Positions 1 to 8,666 of a stretch of DNA of 64,000 nucleotides are shown here, piece after piece. Position numbers and translations under genes: made by a program. This stretch comes from Rhizobium sp. BK602. Lineage in GTDB: Bacteria > Pseudomonadota > Alphaproteobacteria > Rhizobiales > Rhizobiaceae. Location of the stretch: positions 186,001 through 250,000 of the forward strand of contig NZ_JACIBC010000005.1 in the NCBI RefSeq assembly GCF_014195095.1. Direction: 5' to 3'. Positions within the stretch are counted from its first letter, which is position 1. Every line of letters starts with the position of its first letter. Below the pieces are notes generated by a model, which was given only the letters and a program-made list of their open reading frames with translations, searched no databases and was not told where the DNA came from.

Positions 1-425
1 AGCGCGCCCGGAAGCTGGGCGCCGAGCTGCGCGGCAAGGCGCTGGCGTTCGACCACGGCAACCTCATCCTCGCGATAGGTGCCCTCGACATAGCGGATCT
101 CTGCCCCGAATGCGCGCATCGTGCGGATCTTGTCGGGAGCGGCGTGATGGTCGACCACGGCGATGAAACGCAGGCCGAATTCGAGAGCGGCGAGCGCGAG
201 ACCGATGCCGGTATTGCCGGAGGAGGATTCGACGATCGTGCCGCCCGGCTTCAGGCGTCCGTCCGCCAGCGCGGCAACGACCATGCTGCGCGCCATGCGA
301 TCCTTCATCGAGCCACCCGGATTGTTCTTCTCGATCTTCAGAAACAGGGTCGTGTCCCGTTCCGGCAGCTTGATCGACATCAGCGGCGTCTGGCCGATAA
401 GCTGGGTTATCGTCGTGTAGGTCAT
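1..425 (-). CDS. SbnA-like PLP synthase (cysteine synthase family), 3' end beyond window
   Basis: The first 141 residues are present, starting MTYTTITQLIGQTPL. The protein is a fold-type II PLP enzyme of the cysteine synthase family: the PLP lysine lies in GGSMKDR (about residue 42) and the phosphate-binding SSSGNTG loop follows at about 68-74. In the Sbn system SbnA joins O-phosphoserine and glutamate on the way to 2,3-diaminopropionate. I prefer that role over cysteine synthesis because the two genes before it resemble SbnH and SbnI. The start ATG overlaps the stop of the upstream decarboxylase (ATGA), so translation is coupled. The gene runs off the left edge, so its C-terminus and the next operon genes are unseen. 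The family is clear; the exact product is inferred. Confidence 0.8.
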   Translation of the reverse strand, partial: MTYTTITQLIGQTPLMSIKLPERDTTLFLKIEKNNPGGSMKDRMARSMVVAALADGRLKPGGTIVESSSGNTGIGLALAALEFGLRFIAVVDHHAAPDKIRTMRAFGAEIRYVEGTYREDEVAVVERQRLAAQLGAQLPGA

Positions 426-1798
426 AGATACATCTCCAAATCGTCGGTGGTGAGAAAAGGCGCGCCGCCGACAGCGTGATGCAGGCGGAAGCGCTTTGGC
501 ATTGGGTGGCGATGGAATTCGTTTTCGAGCAGATCCATCTGGTAGCCGGCGGTATTGGCATAGACCAGGAGATCGCCGGCGCGGGGCGCGGTCGGAAAAT
601 CCAGCCAGCGGTTGGTCAGCACGTCCTCGTCGAGGCAGCTATGGCCCGCAAGATAGGCCTTGAACGGCTGTGCGGCGGCCGGCATCGCGACTGCGGGAAC
701 GACGATCGGATCCAGGAGGAACTCCGATGCGAACCAGGTCTCGCAGGCGCTGAAGCTGCTGCCTTCCACGAAGATGACGGCGGTGTCCGGTCCCAGTGTC
801 TTGACGCGGATGATCCTGAAGACGGAGATGGCCGTCTGGTCGGCCAGGGCACGTCCGGGCTCGAGCGCGATCGCGAGTTTCTCGTCCCTGAAATAGTCGG
901 CGATGCTTCGCCTGGCGTCCATCGGCGCGGCAAGGAGGCTTTGCAGCCAATCGGCGGCGGAAATGTCGCCGCCATAGGGATAGAAGGAAGACGGCAGCTT
1001 CCCGTTGCGATAGTCCGCCGCGCTCTGCCCCTCGATATGTTTCCGATAGGCGACCGTGTCGACATAACGGATCGGTAGCCCGCCGCCGATGTCGATCATT
1101 CTCGGAGCAAGGCCGATGGCGCGCGCCTCGCGGATCAGGCGCGAAGCCTCGCGAATGGCGGCGGCGCGCGTTTCCCAGCGATAACCGGAAAGATGGAAAT
1201 GCAGGCCGTCGAAGCGGAACCGCTTGTCGGCGGCGATGACGGACAGGCAGACCAACACCTGATCCGCATCCATGCCGAAACGGCTGCCCGCCTGATCGCT
1301 GGGACGCAGGCGCAACAGCACGGGCTGCGGCTCGCCATCATCCGGCAGGCGGTCCGACAGGTCCTCCAGCTCTTCCGGCGAATCGACGGAAATCAGCGCC
1401 CTGCAGGCAACGAGCGCGTCGTGAAAAGCTGGCGTCTTTGCCGGACCGGTCGCGACGATGCGCTCTCCGATGGCGCCGAGCGCCAGCGCGTCCCGCAGCT
1501 CATAGAAGCTGGAGACGTCGAGGCCGATCCCGGCTTCGAGCGCGGCGTGCATCAGGCCCGGCGACTTGTTGACCTTCACGCCATAATAGATCGTGTGATC
1601 GACGCCATTTTGCGCCAGCACCGCGGTCAATCCCCGCACATTCTCGCCGAGAGCCTCGGGGCTTACCAGATGCAGCGGGGAACCATGCGTCTCCACCCAT
1701 TCGAGCAGCAGCTTGCCATTCTGGCTAAGAAGATCGGTTGTTCCCGGCCTCAAAATGGGAGAGAGGCCGGCATCGGAATTCTGCCGATATAGCGTCAT
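422..1798 (-). CDS. Type III PLP-dependent decarboxylase (SbnH-like / Orn-DAP-Arg decarboxylase 2 family)
   Basis: This 458-residue protein has the alanine-racemase-type barrel and C-terminal beta domain of the diaminopimelate/ornithine decarboxylase 2 family. Lys75 in YYGVKVNK should carry PLP, GGGLPIRY is the phosphate loop, and EPGRALAD and the late CLDEDVL segment are the expected partner motifs. In staphyloferrin B synthesis SbnH decarboxylates a citryl-diaminopropionate intermediate. Here the neighbours (ParB-like protein upstream, SbnA-like synthase downstream) make that type of chemistry likely, but diaminopimelate or other amino acid decarboxylation cannot be excluded. I start it at MTLYRQ, whose ATG overlaps the stop of the upstream gene as ATGA; the longer reading frame into that gene is not needed. 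Confidence 0.82.
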   Translation of the reverse strand: MTLYRQNSDAGLSPILRPGTTDLLSQNGKLLLEWVETHGSPLHLVSPEALGENVRGLTAVLAQNGVDHTIYYGVKVNKSPGLMHAALEAGIGLDVSSFYELRDALALGAIGERIVATGPAKTPAFHDALVACRALISVDSPEELEDLSDRLPDDGEPQPVLLRLRPSDQAGSRFGMDADQVLVCLSVIAADKRFRFDGLHFHLSGYRWETRAAAIREASRLIREARAIGLAPRMIDIGGGLPIRYVDTVAYRKHIEGQSAADYRNGKLPSSFYPYGGDISAADWLQSLLAAPMDARRSIADYFRDEKLAIALEPGRALADQTAISVFRIIRVKTLGPDTAVIFVEGSSFSACETWFASEFLLDPIVVPAVAMPAAAQPFKAYLAGHSCLDEDVLTNRWLDFPTAPRAGDLLVYANTAGYQMDLLENEFHRHPMPKRFRLHHAVGGAPFLTTDDLEMYL

Positions 1799-2232
1799 AG
1801 CGATGCCCCTGCCCCGGAGGCCACGCAGGAGGCATGTCCTGCTGGCCACTCGGGGCGTAAATGCTCGAGCGGCACCATGCAGGATGGGAGAGGCTCATCG
1901 ACGATATGGCGCGTGGTCTTGAACGGAAACTTGCCGCCGCTTCGAGCCATGGCAAAAATCGTCTCGGGCGTGATGATCTCGCCGCTGCGCCAGCCTTCGA
2001 CCCTGACCAGATCGTAGCTCAGCAAGAAGACGGGAACGGTGCTCAACTGCAGGCGCTTTGCGACGGACAGGCGATGGTGGCCATCCATGACGAGAAGCGC
2101 ATCCTTCTCCACCATGATCGGCGCGGTCCAGTAACCCGCCTGGAGAATTTGCACCTCAAGGGCCGCAACGCGATTTGGATCGATTTCCTCCGTTGGGACC
2201 AATTGGTCTGGGCATAAGAAGCCGTATTTCAT
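1795..2232 (-). CDS. ParB-fold protein, SbnI/SerK-like (putative serine kinase or regulator)
   Basis: This 145-residue protein has the ParB/Srx nuclease-like fold. The signature DGHHR is at 50-54 in VMDGHHRLSVAKRL, with acidic residues (EE) at 15-16. The same motif is found in SbnI and archaeal SerK, which make O-phosphoserine from free serine; SbnI is also a heme-responsive regulator. It is shorter than those (about 240-255 residues), so it may be a minimal form with only one of the activities. It is the first gene of the operon, with a strong AAGGAGG site before ATG and an ATGA overlap with the decarboxylase. A supply role for the SbnA-like synthase is an inference from context. Confidence 0.75.
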   Translation of the reverse strand: MKYGFLCPDQLVPTEEIDPNRVAALEVQILQAGYWTAPIMVEKDALLVMDGHHRLSVAKRLQLSTVPVFLLSYDLVRVEGWRSGEIITPETIFAMARSGGKFPFKTTRHIVDEPLPSCMVPLEHLRPEWPAGHASCVASGAGASL

Positions 2233-2728
2233 CCATCCACCTCCTTGGACAGCGATCGCTGACGCGGGCGATAAGGATGATGAATTTTGGCGAGTTTGTG
2301 GCAGCGAGTATTCTTATTTTAATCGACTATAAAGTGTAGTTATTGCGAATTTTCTTTTGATTTCATGAGCAATCTGGCCTGTCCCAAGATGGGAATCAGG
2401 CGCGGGACGCTGGTAACAGCATGACATCCGGCGCCGATTTTTTGGAACCAGGCGGTATAAATTTCAAATGAAATCTTCGCGAGAATAATGGGTATTGCTA
2501 TGTGAATAAAATATGACTAAATTATTCTAGTTTTATTTCGAGCATAATAATTTTTATCTACTTTACATTGTATATTTATTCCACCTAGCATTGCATTGAC
2601 GCATTGAGGGAAGCGGCCTTCGGCATGGTTATGAGCCGAGAAGGTCGTGCCGCGCAGGCAGCTCCTCCCCGTTTCGATCCACAGCACCGACCGAAAGCGA
2701 AGGCGTTGCGACATTGTCGGCGCGAAAA
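2233..2728. other. Intergenic region, AT-rich, promoter region of the Sbn-like operon
   Basis: About 500 bases between the Sbn-like operon and the terminator of the aldehyde dehydrogenase operon. Positions 2280-2600 are much richer in A and T than the surroundings and hold no convincing reading frame; short frames at 2585-2941 lack ribosome sites and look random. An imperfect dyad (TCCCA and TGGGA, 2382-2394) is the only local symmetry seen. The leader and promoter of the leftward operon must lie here. I could not identify a clear RirA, Irr or Fur site by eye. Confidence 0.5.
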
Positions 2729-2755
2729 CGCCGGCTGGAGCGATTCCAGCCGGCG
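2729..2755 (-). terminator. Intrinsic terminator of the aldehyde dehydrogenase/DUF779 operon
   Basis: Perfect 11-bp stem CGCCGGCTGGA with a five-base loop. On the minus strand it is followed by TTTT, as expected for a Rho-independent terminator about 70 bases after the stop of the DUF779 gene. Confidence 0.8.
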
Positions 2756-2823
2756 ACGGAGAAATTCAGACAATGAATGGGATCGAACCAGAGCGCCCGA
2801 TGGCCGACCGGATCGCGCTGATC

Positions 2824-3180
2824 CTATCCGTTTCCGAAGAGGCGCGAGCGCGTCAGAAATCGTCGTTCCCGACCATTGTCGAGTGAGAACATTCCGCCTC
2901 TGCCCGCCACCACATCGATGATCAGCTGCGTGTGCTTCCACAGTTCGAACTGGCTTGCATTGATATAGACCGGCACGCCGCCGATTTCCCCGAGCTTCAC
3001 GTCCGTCTCACCCACCCGGTATTCATCCGAGGGGTAACACATCGGCGACGAACCGTCGCAGCAGCCGCCCGATTGATGGAACAGGATATTCGGATGATCC
3101 CGCTGGATTTCTCTTATGAGCGTAAGCGCCGCGGCGGTTGCGAGAACCCGCGGCTCGCTCCTGGTGATATCATCGGTCAT
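2824..3180 (-). CDS. DUF779 family protein (aldehyde dehydrogenase-associated)
   Basis: This 118-residue protein contains the cysteine-rich patch HQSGGCCDGSSPMCYP (about 43-58) and a C-terminal part (VPVYINASQFELWKHTQLIID) typical of DUF779. Members of this family are usually encoded beside acetaldehyde/AcoD-type dehydrogenases, as here, and their job is not established; the paired cysteines suggest metal binding or a redox role. I choose the start MTDDITRS, preceded by GAGGAT, rather than the longer frame that runs into the intergenic region. It lies 123 bases after the dehydrogenase on the same strand and is followed by a strong terminator. Confidence 0.85.
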   Translation of the reverse strand: MTDDITRSEPRVLATAAALTLIREIQRDHPNILFHQSGGCCDGSSPMCYPSDEYRVGETDVKLGEIGGVPVYINASQFELWKHTQLIIDVVAGRGGMFSLDNGRERRFLTRSRLFGNG

Positions 3181-3303
3181 CGGCCTATCCTCGACGGTGG
3201 CTGGCCCATCGCTCCTACCCCTTGCCGGAGGAGCTGGAACGAAGACGCGGCGGAACACCCTACGACAACAGTGCCCCACCGCGTCTTCGCAGTCTAAAAT
3301 GCC

Positions 3304-4812
3304 TCAGAAGAAGCCGAGTGCCTTCGGGCTGTAGCTCACCAGCATGTTCTTGGTCTGCTGATAGTGATCGAGCATCATCTTGTGCGTCTCGCGGCCGATG
3401 CCGGACTGTTTGTATCCGCCGAAGGCGGCATGGGCCGGATAGGCGTGATAGCAATTGGTCCATACGCGGCCGGCCTGGATCTCGCGGCCGAAGCGGTAGC
3501 AACGATTGGCATTGCGACTCCAGACACCGGCGCCCAACCCGTAAAGTGTGTCGTTGGCGATTTCGAGCGCCTCCTTCTCATCCTTGAAGGTCGTCACCGA
3601 GACCACAGGCCCGAAGATCTCTTCCTGGAAGACGCGCATCTTGTTGTGGCCCTTGAAGATGGTCGGCTTGACGTAATAGCCGCCGGCGAGGTCGCCGCCG
3701 AGGTCGTTGCGCGAGCCGCCGGCCAGCACCTGGGCGCCCTCCTGCCGGCCGATGTCGAGATAGGCGAGGATCTTCTCCAGCTGTTCGCTAGACGCCTGCG
3801 CCCCGATCATCGTGGCCGGATCGAGCGGGTTGCCCTGCTTGATCGCCTCGACGCGCTTGACCGCCTTTTCCATGAAGCGGTCATAAATGGATTCCTGCAC
3901 GAGCGCCCGGCTGGGGCATGTGCAGACCTCACCCTGGTTCAGGGCAAACATCGCGAAGCCCTCCAGCGCCTTGTCGAGAAAATCATCGTCTTCCGCCATC
4001 ACATCGGCAAAGAAAATGTTCGGCGACTTGCCGCCCAGTTCCAGCGTCACCGGAATGAGGTTCTGGCTGGCATATTGCATGATCAGCCGGCCGGTCGAGG
4101 TTTCTCCGGTAAAGGCGATCTTGGCGATGCGCGGACTGGTCGCCAAAGGCTTGCCGGCCTCAAGCCCGAAGCCGTTGACGATATTGAGCACGCCGGCCGG
4201 AAACAGATCGCCGACGATTTCGGCCCAGACCAGAATGGAGGCCGGCGTCTGTTCCGCCGGCTTGATGACGACGCAATTGCCGGCGGCGAGCGCCGGCGCC
4301 AGTTTCCACGCAGCCATCAGGATCGGAAAGTTCCAGGGAATGATCTGGCCGACGACACCGAGCGGCTCATGGAAGTGATAGGCGACGGTATCATGGTCGA
4401 TCTCGCCGATCGAACCTTCCTGGGCACGGATGCAGGCCGCGAAATACCGGAAATGATCGATCGCCAGCGGAATGTCGGCCGCCATGGTTTCGCGGATGGG
4501 CTTGCCGTTGTCCCAGGTCTCGGCCTGCGCCAGAAGCTCCAGCTTGTCTTCCATGCGCTGCGCCACCTTCATCAGGATATTGGAGCGCTCGGCAGCCGAT
4601 GTGCGGGCCCATTTCTCCTTGGCGGCATGGGCGGCGTCGAGTGCCGCATTGATGTCCTTCTCGTCGGAACGAGGAATATCGCAGAGCTTGCCGCCAGTGA
4701 CCGGCGTCGCATTTTCGAAATATCTGCCGCTGATCGGCTCGCGCCATTCGCCGCCGATATAGTTGCCGTATTTCAGTTTGAACGGCGATTCCACGATCTT
4801 CTGGTGCAGCAT
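3304..4812 (-). CDS. Aldehyde dehydrogenase, AcoD/ExaC type (acetaldehyde dehydrogenase)
   Basis: This 502-residue NAD-dependent aldehyde dehydrogenase has the usual length for the AcoD/ExaC group. The glutamate motif LELGGKSPN and the nucleophile region NQGEVCTCPSR are both present, the latter being characteristic of this group. It oxidises short aldehydes such as acetaldehyde to acids in the cytoplasm; the exact substrate is not readable. The start MLHQKIV has GGGAGG seven bases upstream. It is transcribed together with the DUF779 gene, and a GAF-Fis regulator lies just upstream on the same strand, an arrangement known for acetoin and ethanol catabolic regulators. Confidence 0.9.
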   Translation of the reverse strand: MLHQKIVESPFKLKYGNYIGGEWREPISGRYFENATPVTGGKLCDIPRSDEKDINAALDAAHAAKEKWARTSAAERSNILMKVAQRMEDKLELLAQAETWDNGKPIRETMAADIPLAIDHFRYFAACIRAQEGSIGEIDHDTVAYHFHEPLGVVGQIIPWNFPILMAAWKLAPALAAGNCVVIKPAEQTPASILVWAEIVGDLFPAGVLNIVNGFGLEAGKPLATSPRIAKIAFTGETSTGRLIMQYASQNLIPVTLELGGKSPNIFFADVMAEDDDFLDKALEGFAMFALNQGEVCTCPSRALVQESIYDRFMEKAVKRVEAIKQGNPLDPATMIGAQASSEQLEKILAYLDIGRQEGAQVLAGGSRNDLGGDLAGGYYVKPTIFKGHNKMRVFQEEIFGPVVSVTTFKDEKEALEIANDTLYGLGAGVWSRNANRCYRFGREIQAGRVWTNCYHAYPAHAAFGGYKQSGIGRETHKMMLDHYQQTKNMLVSYSPKALGFF

Positions 4813-4989
4813 GTCATCCTCCCTTGAAGCACAGGCCCATCCGGACCGATGGAGGAAATCTGCGCCAGCTTTGCCGCAAAGAGGAGAGGCCCACACCAAT
4901 GCCGCAGCGCACACTGTTTCACTTATGCGACAGGATTCCGCGATCGAGGAACGACAAGAGCTGAGATTGGGCGCAAGCCGGACATGGCT

Positions 4990-5949
4990 CTATTGAACGG
5001 CGAGCTTCTTCATCTTGCGATGCATGGTCGCGCGGCTGATTCCAAGCAACGATGCCGCCTGCGAGACCTTGCCGTTGGTACGCGACAGGACGCGGCGCAG
5101 CGCCGCTCGCTCCGCCTCGATAAGATCCGAGCCATGATCCTGGCGATCTTCCTGCAATGCGTCGGAAGCCGCCAGTCCTGCCGCGATGCGCGCGTCGTCG
5201 AGCTTGAGCGCCATGCGGGCGGCACGCGTAGCGCCAAGAACGAGATCGTCCTTGTCGACGGCCAAAAGCGCCATGGCGGAGTGGCAGCCCGCAGGCACCA
5301 TGATGAAACGGGCGCCCGGAAAGGCGCTGCGGAAGAGATTGATCTCGATGCGCAAAGCTGTGTCCCGCACCGCTTGCGACAGGATGGCCAGGGTCATCTC
5401 GTTCGCATCCTCGCGGCATGTCGAAATGTCCAGCGCCGCCGCCAGTTCACCGCGATGGTCGCGGATCGGCGCCGTCGTGCAGCTCAGGCGGATATTGGAA
5501 GAGAGGAAATGCTGGTCGCGATGGATCGTCACCGCACGCTCGTCGGCGATGGCCGTGCCGATGCCGTTCGTACCGACGCTGGCTTCCGTCCATATTGCAC
5601 CGGGCCAAAGGCCAAGCCGGTGAAACTCCTTGTCGTCGCCACCGGCGCCGCGCCGGTCGAGCGCGACACCATCGCGATCGGTCAGCAGCAGGCAGCAGGC
5701 GGCCTTGCCGACCGTGGAAAACAGCCGATCCAGCTCATCGGCGGCCTCGGCGATCAGCCGTTCGGACCGAAGCCGGGTGTCGTGGAATTCGTGCTCGGTC
5801 AAGCGAAGGGGTACGCGGTCGTCATCCGGCGACAGCCTGTGAATCGACAGGCATCGGGACCAGGACGCAACGATCGGGGAACTGGCGGCAGCCGATCTGT
5901 GCTGCGCACTGGCATAGACACGCTCGGCATGAGCCATCTCGCTCGACAT
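4990..5949 (-). CDS. GAF and Fis-type HTH transcriptional regulator lacking an AAA+ domain (AcoR-like)
   Basis: The 319-residue protein matches the N-terminal sensor of AcoR-type activators (GAF-like region about 60-190 with TEASVGTNGIGTA) and ends with a Fis helix-turn-helix (NGKVSQAASLLGISRATMHRKMKKL). The central sigma-54-interacting ATPase, with its GAFTGA and Walker motifs, is absent. A full AcoR has about 600 or more residues. It therefore cannot activate sigma-54 in the usual way and may act as a ligand-controlled DNA-binding regulator of the dehydrogenase gene. Start MSSEMAH is supported by GGGAGGAG just upstream. A perfect palindrome lies about 100 bases upstream at 6051-6072. Confidence 0.82.
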   Translation of the reverse strand: MSSEMAHAERVYASAQHRSAAASSPIVASWSRCLSIHRLSPDDDRVPLRLTEHEFHDTRLRSERLIAEAADELDRLFSTVGKAACCLLLTDRDGVALDRRGAGGDDKEFHRLGLWPGAIWTEASVGTNGIGTAIADERAVTIHRDQHFLSSNIRLSCTTAPIRDHRGELAAALDISTCREDANEMTLAILSQAVRDTALRIEINLFRSAFPGARFIMVPAGCHSAMALLAVDKDDLVLGATRAARMALKLDDARIAAGLAASDALQEDRQDHGSDLIEAERAALRRVLSRTNGKVSQAASLLGISRATMHRKMKKLAVQ

Positions 5950-6050
5950 CGGCTCCTCCCAAAGCACATCGAATATTTATGTCGCGGAACTGGCGTGGTT
6001 GCAATTCCAAAGATGCCGTGCGGCGGCCGTCCTTGAACGCAGAGGCCGAG

Positions 6051-6072
6051 AATGTCTCAAAGTTGAGACATT
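6051..6072. promoter_or_regulatory. Perfect 10-bp inverted repeat, candidate operator
   Basis: The arms AATGTCTCAA and TTGAGACATT are separated by AG, giving a 22-base palindrome about 100 bases before the start of the GAF-Fis regulator and 150 bases before the bestrophin-like gene. Fis-type helix-turn-helix regulators bind TGTNNC-N5-GNNACA-like dyads, so autoregulation is likely. A degenerate copy with the same spacing is at 22033-22048. Confidence 0.6.
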
Positions 6073-6221
6073 TGGAGCAAGCTCATTTGTGCGGCCGCTC
6101 GAATTTGAGGATGCTGGTGCCTTTCGGCATATCATGCGACCGGCCCTCGAAACGCCGGACGACGCGAAAACTTGCGCTTTGCTTCAAAGAGGCTCTTCCA
6201 GCGACGCGACGCCGGGTGCAT

Positions 6222-7148
6222 ATGCAATGGCGCGACACCACGGATATCGAAATGATCTTACGCTCGAAGCCCAGTTTCAAGGACATCATCTTTGCCATCA
6301 ACGGCTCGATCCTGCCGCGGATCGCTCCTCATCTCATCGCGATCTCGCTGATCAGCATCGTCGCGATCTTTGCGGCGCAGGCCCATCCCGGCATATTCGC
6401 GCGGATCAGCGCCATTCCGTTCACGCTGATCGGCATTGCGCTCTCGGTCTTCATGAGCTTCCGCAACAATGCCTGTTACGCTCGCTGGTGGGAAGGACGC
6501 AAGCTGTGGGGCGAATTGATCATCAGCTGTCGTTCGCTCGCGCGCCAGACCTCGGCCTTGGAAGAGCGCGACCGGCACGTCTTTCTTCATGGCCTGTGCG
6601 GCTTCGCGGCCGGACTGGCCGCGCGGCTACGAGGCGAGGACGAGCATGCCGCGATCAAGGCGTGGTCCGATATCAGCCTCAATCCGAACGACCCGAACCC
6701 GACGAATACGGTGCTCGATCACATCGGCAAACATTGCCTGAGACTGACGCGTGAGCACCAGATCGGGGAAATCCAATATTCGGTGCTCGAAACGCAGCTT
6801 GCGACACTCGCCACCGTACAAGGCGGGTGCGAGCGCATCGCGTTTACGCCGGTGCCCTTCGCCTATTCGCTGCTTCTCCATCGCACCGCGCTTGTCTTCT
6901 GCGTGACCCTGCCGTTTGCGCTGGCCGGCTCGCTGGACTGGTGGACCCTTCTGCCCGTTCTGCTCGTCGCCTATACGTTCTTCGGCCTCGATGCCCTGGG
7001 TCACCAGCTCGAGGATCCGTTCGGCCTGGAACCGAACGCCCTGCCGCTGGAAGCCATGCGGCGCACCATCGAGCGCGAGCTGCTCGCGCTGCTCGGACAT
7101 GAAGAACTGCCCGATGCGATCAAGCCGCATCAGAACATCCTCAGATAG
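6222..7148 (+). CDS. Bestrophin-like membrane protein (YneE family)
   Basis: This 308-residue integral membrane protein carries the bestrophin/UPF0187 hallmarks: an early pair of hydrophobic segments (IAPHLIAISLISIVAIFAAQ and FTLIGIALSVFMSF), then RNNACYARWWEGRKLWGEL, and a late pair of hydrophobic segments around 225-265 followed by DALGHQLEDPFGLEPNALPL. Bacterial relatives form pentameric ion channels in the inner membrane. I take the start MQWRDTTDIEM; ribosome sites are weak for all choices and MILRSK ten residues later is possible. It is transcribed away from the GAF-Fis regulator and ends at a hairpin. Confidence 0.85.
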   Translation: MQWRDTTDIEMILRSKPSFKDIIFAINGSILPRIAPHLIAISLISIVAIFAAQAHPGIFARISAIPFTLIGIALSVFMSFRNNACYARWWEGRKLWGELIISCRSLARQTSALEERDRHVFLHGLCGFAAGLAARLRGEDEHAAIKAWSDISLNPNDPNPTNTVLDHIGKHCLRLTREHQIGEIQYSVLETQLATLATVQGGCERIAFTPVPFAYSLLLHRTALVFCVTLPFALAGSLDWWTLLPVLLVAYTFFGLDALGHQLEDPFGLEPNALPLEAMRRTIERELLALLGHEELPDAIKPHQNILR

Positions 7149-7160
7149 CACGACCCACAG

Positions 7161-7184
7161 GTGCCGCCGGCGCGGTGGCGGCAC
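7161..7184. terminator. Hairpin between convergent genes
   Basis: An 8-bp GC stem (GTGCCGCC and GGCGGCAC, 8-base loop) lies 12 bases after the bestrophin-like gene and before the convergent hypothetical gene. No uridine run follows on either strand, so termination may be weak or need Rho. Confidence 0.4.
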
Positions 7185-7223
7185 GCTTCAGCGAAATCCC
7201 GTGCGGACAACGCATAGCCGCCA

Positions 7224-8126
7224 TCAGGGCAACTTTATCTCCAATGTGATCATATAATTGCTGTAGTTCGGAACCGCCGGCGGATTGTCGAACGCATAGG
7301 ATGTCACGCGCGGCGGCGTGGATGGCGGCTTCACGTCCGGTTTCCAAGAGGCCTTGATGGTCATCTTGTCGGTAGCGCGAAAAGAAAGATCGACCTGCCG
7401 ATCCCTGCTTGCTCCATCCCTGGTGCGTTTACCCGCCAGGGACCACCGATCCAGCGACGCTTCCAGGGTCTCGGTCGTCTGGGTGCCCTTGCGTTCATAG
7501 CCGGCACTCAACGCAGCCTTCATCTCTTTGTCCCTGGCGGCGAATTTGTAAGCCTGGCTCTGAAGCCTGCCGTCGAAATCGGTCGTTACCGTCGCGCCAG
7601 CTTCGAACGCACCATCCGACCACTTCCCGTTGAGGTCAAAAATGATCGTCTTGTTGCCGACATAGACACCGACATTCGGATTGAGCCCCGTCGTTTTCAA
7701 ACCGATATCGCTCTTGGCCTTGGTGTCGAGAACGATAGGGCGCTCGGTCGTCGGAAAATACTTGCCGAGCAGATCCTGCTGCGGCTTCGTCGGTGCCGAC
7801 GGCTTGCCCGACGGGTCGAACGCACCGATGACCGTGCAACGGCGGCCGCCGACCCAGCTGTTGACGGCAAAGATCAGATATCCGTCATCGGTGATCCCCG
7901 CGGCGCCCTGATGCAGGCTGTTCCTGACATTGTAGCTGCCGCAGCAGGACAGGGAATTGGTGCTTGCCGCCTCGAAGGAACGGCCGCTAAAGACGACGCC
8001 CGACGGCAGCCCGGATCTCATGTCGCCGCCCAGAATCGGGCAGCTGCTCAGCGGGATCAGATTGAAACGGCTTGAATCAGTTTGCGACGTCTGGCCCATT
8101 GGCCTGGTGAGCGGTGCTAATCCCAT
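7224..8126 (-). CDS. Hypothetical protein, beta-rich
   Basis: A 300-residue protein that I do not recognise. It has a strong ribosome site (GGGAGG, seven bases before ATG) and normal codon use, so it is a real gene. There is no signal peptide or membrane segment. The first third has clustered cysteines (SCCGSYN at about 59-65, RRC at about 94-96); the second half is rich in alternating polar/hydrophobic stretches, suggesting beta structure, ending YSNYMITLEIKLP. It is divergent from the peptide/kinase genes at 8667, so it could share their regulation, but I see no proof that it belongs to that system. Confidence 0.7.
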   Translation of the reverse strand: MGLAPLTRPMGQTSQTDSSRFNLIPLSSCPILGGDMRSGLPSGVVFSGRSFEAASTNSLSCCGSYNVRNSLHQGAAGITDDGYLIFAVNSWVGGRRCTVIGAFDPSGKPSAPTKPQQDLLGKYFPTTERPIVLDTKAKSDIGLKTTGLNPNVGVYVGNKTIIFDLNGKWSDGAFEAGATVTTDFDGRLQSQAYKFAARDKEMKAALSAGYERKGTQTTETLEASLDRWSLAGKRTRDGASRDRQVDLSFRATDKMTIKASWKPDVKPPSTPPRVTSYAFDNPPAVPNYSNYMITLEIKLP

Positions 8127-8666
8127 ATTTGGCCTCCCATATTTCGATCTTCTGGCGAATGGCGACTATCAAATTTCAAGATTTTCCAGCCGGCGATTGC
8201 TGCCGAGCGTCGCCAATGCGATCTATGCGTGCTTTGACACCGAGGAAGTAGGGAGCCGGATCTATTTGTCCAGTCGGAAAATTGCGGTCCCACGAATATT
8301 TATAATTGCAGGCACCCTCGGCACGTTTGCAACTTAAAAGAAATAAGTCTTGCTCATCGCTCGACCTCTGTGTCGGCAACCAGCATGCCCGTCATCGGTG
8401 CTCTTGCAATTCCTGTGGCTGATCGACGGCGCTGGCGATGAGAGCACGGAGCAGCGGATCGACAGCAATGTTAATACTTGTCTCAAAATCACAACAAATG
8501 GGATTTTCAACCAAAATCCCATGTATTTTAGTACCATTTGCAAGTTTCAATCTATTGTGACAATGTACATCTCGCGCCTGCCGGGATTTTATAAATAGGG
8601 AGGCGGGCGCCAATTGCAATAACTCAAGACAATACTTACAACCACTGTGACTTCGGGGAGATTTCG
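8127..8666. other. Intergenic region between divergent genes
   Basis: About 540 bases, AT-rich in 8250-8640, with no frame that has both a ribosome site and natural codon use. It should hold the divergent promoters of the hypothetical gene and of the peptide/kinase pair. No clear dyad operator was seen. Confidence 0.5.

Noticed and set aside
2585..2941. 118-codon minus-strand frame near the DUF779 gene
   Set aside because: Overlaps a terminator hairpin and the end of a real gene, with arginine/serine-rich random composition.
3364..4827. 487-codon plus-strand frame opposite the aldehyde dehydrogenase
   Set aside because: Antisense shadow of a conserved enzyme.
4813..4989. Sigma-54 promoter before the aldehyde dehydrogenase
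   Set aside because: No clear GG-N10-GC match at proper spacing, and the adjacent regulator lacks the ATPase domain.
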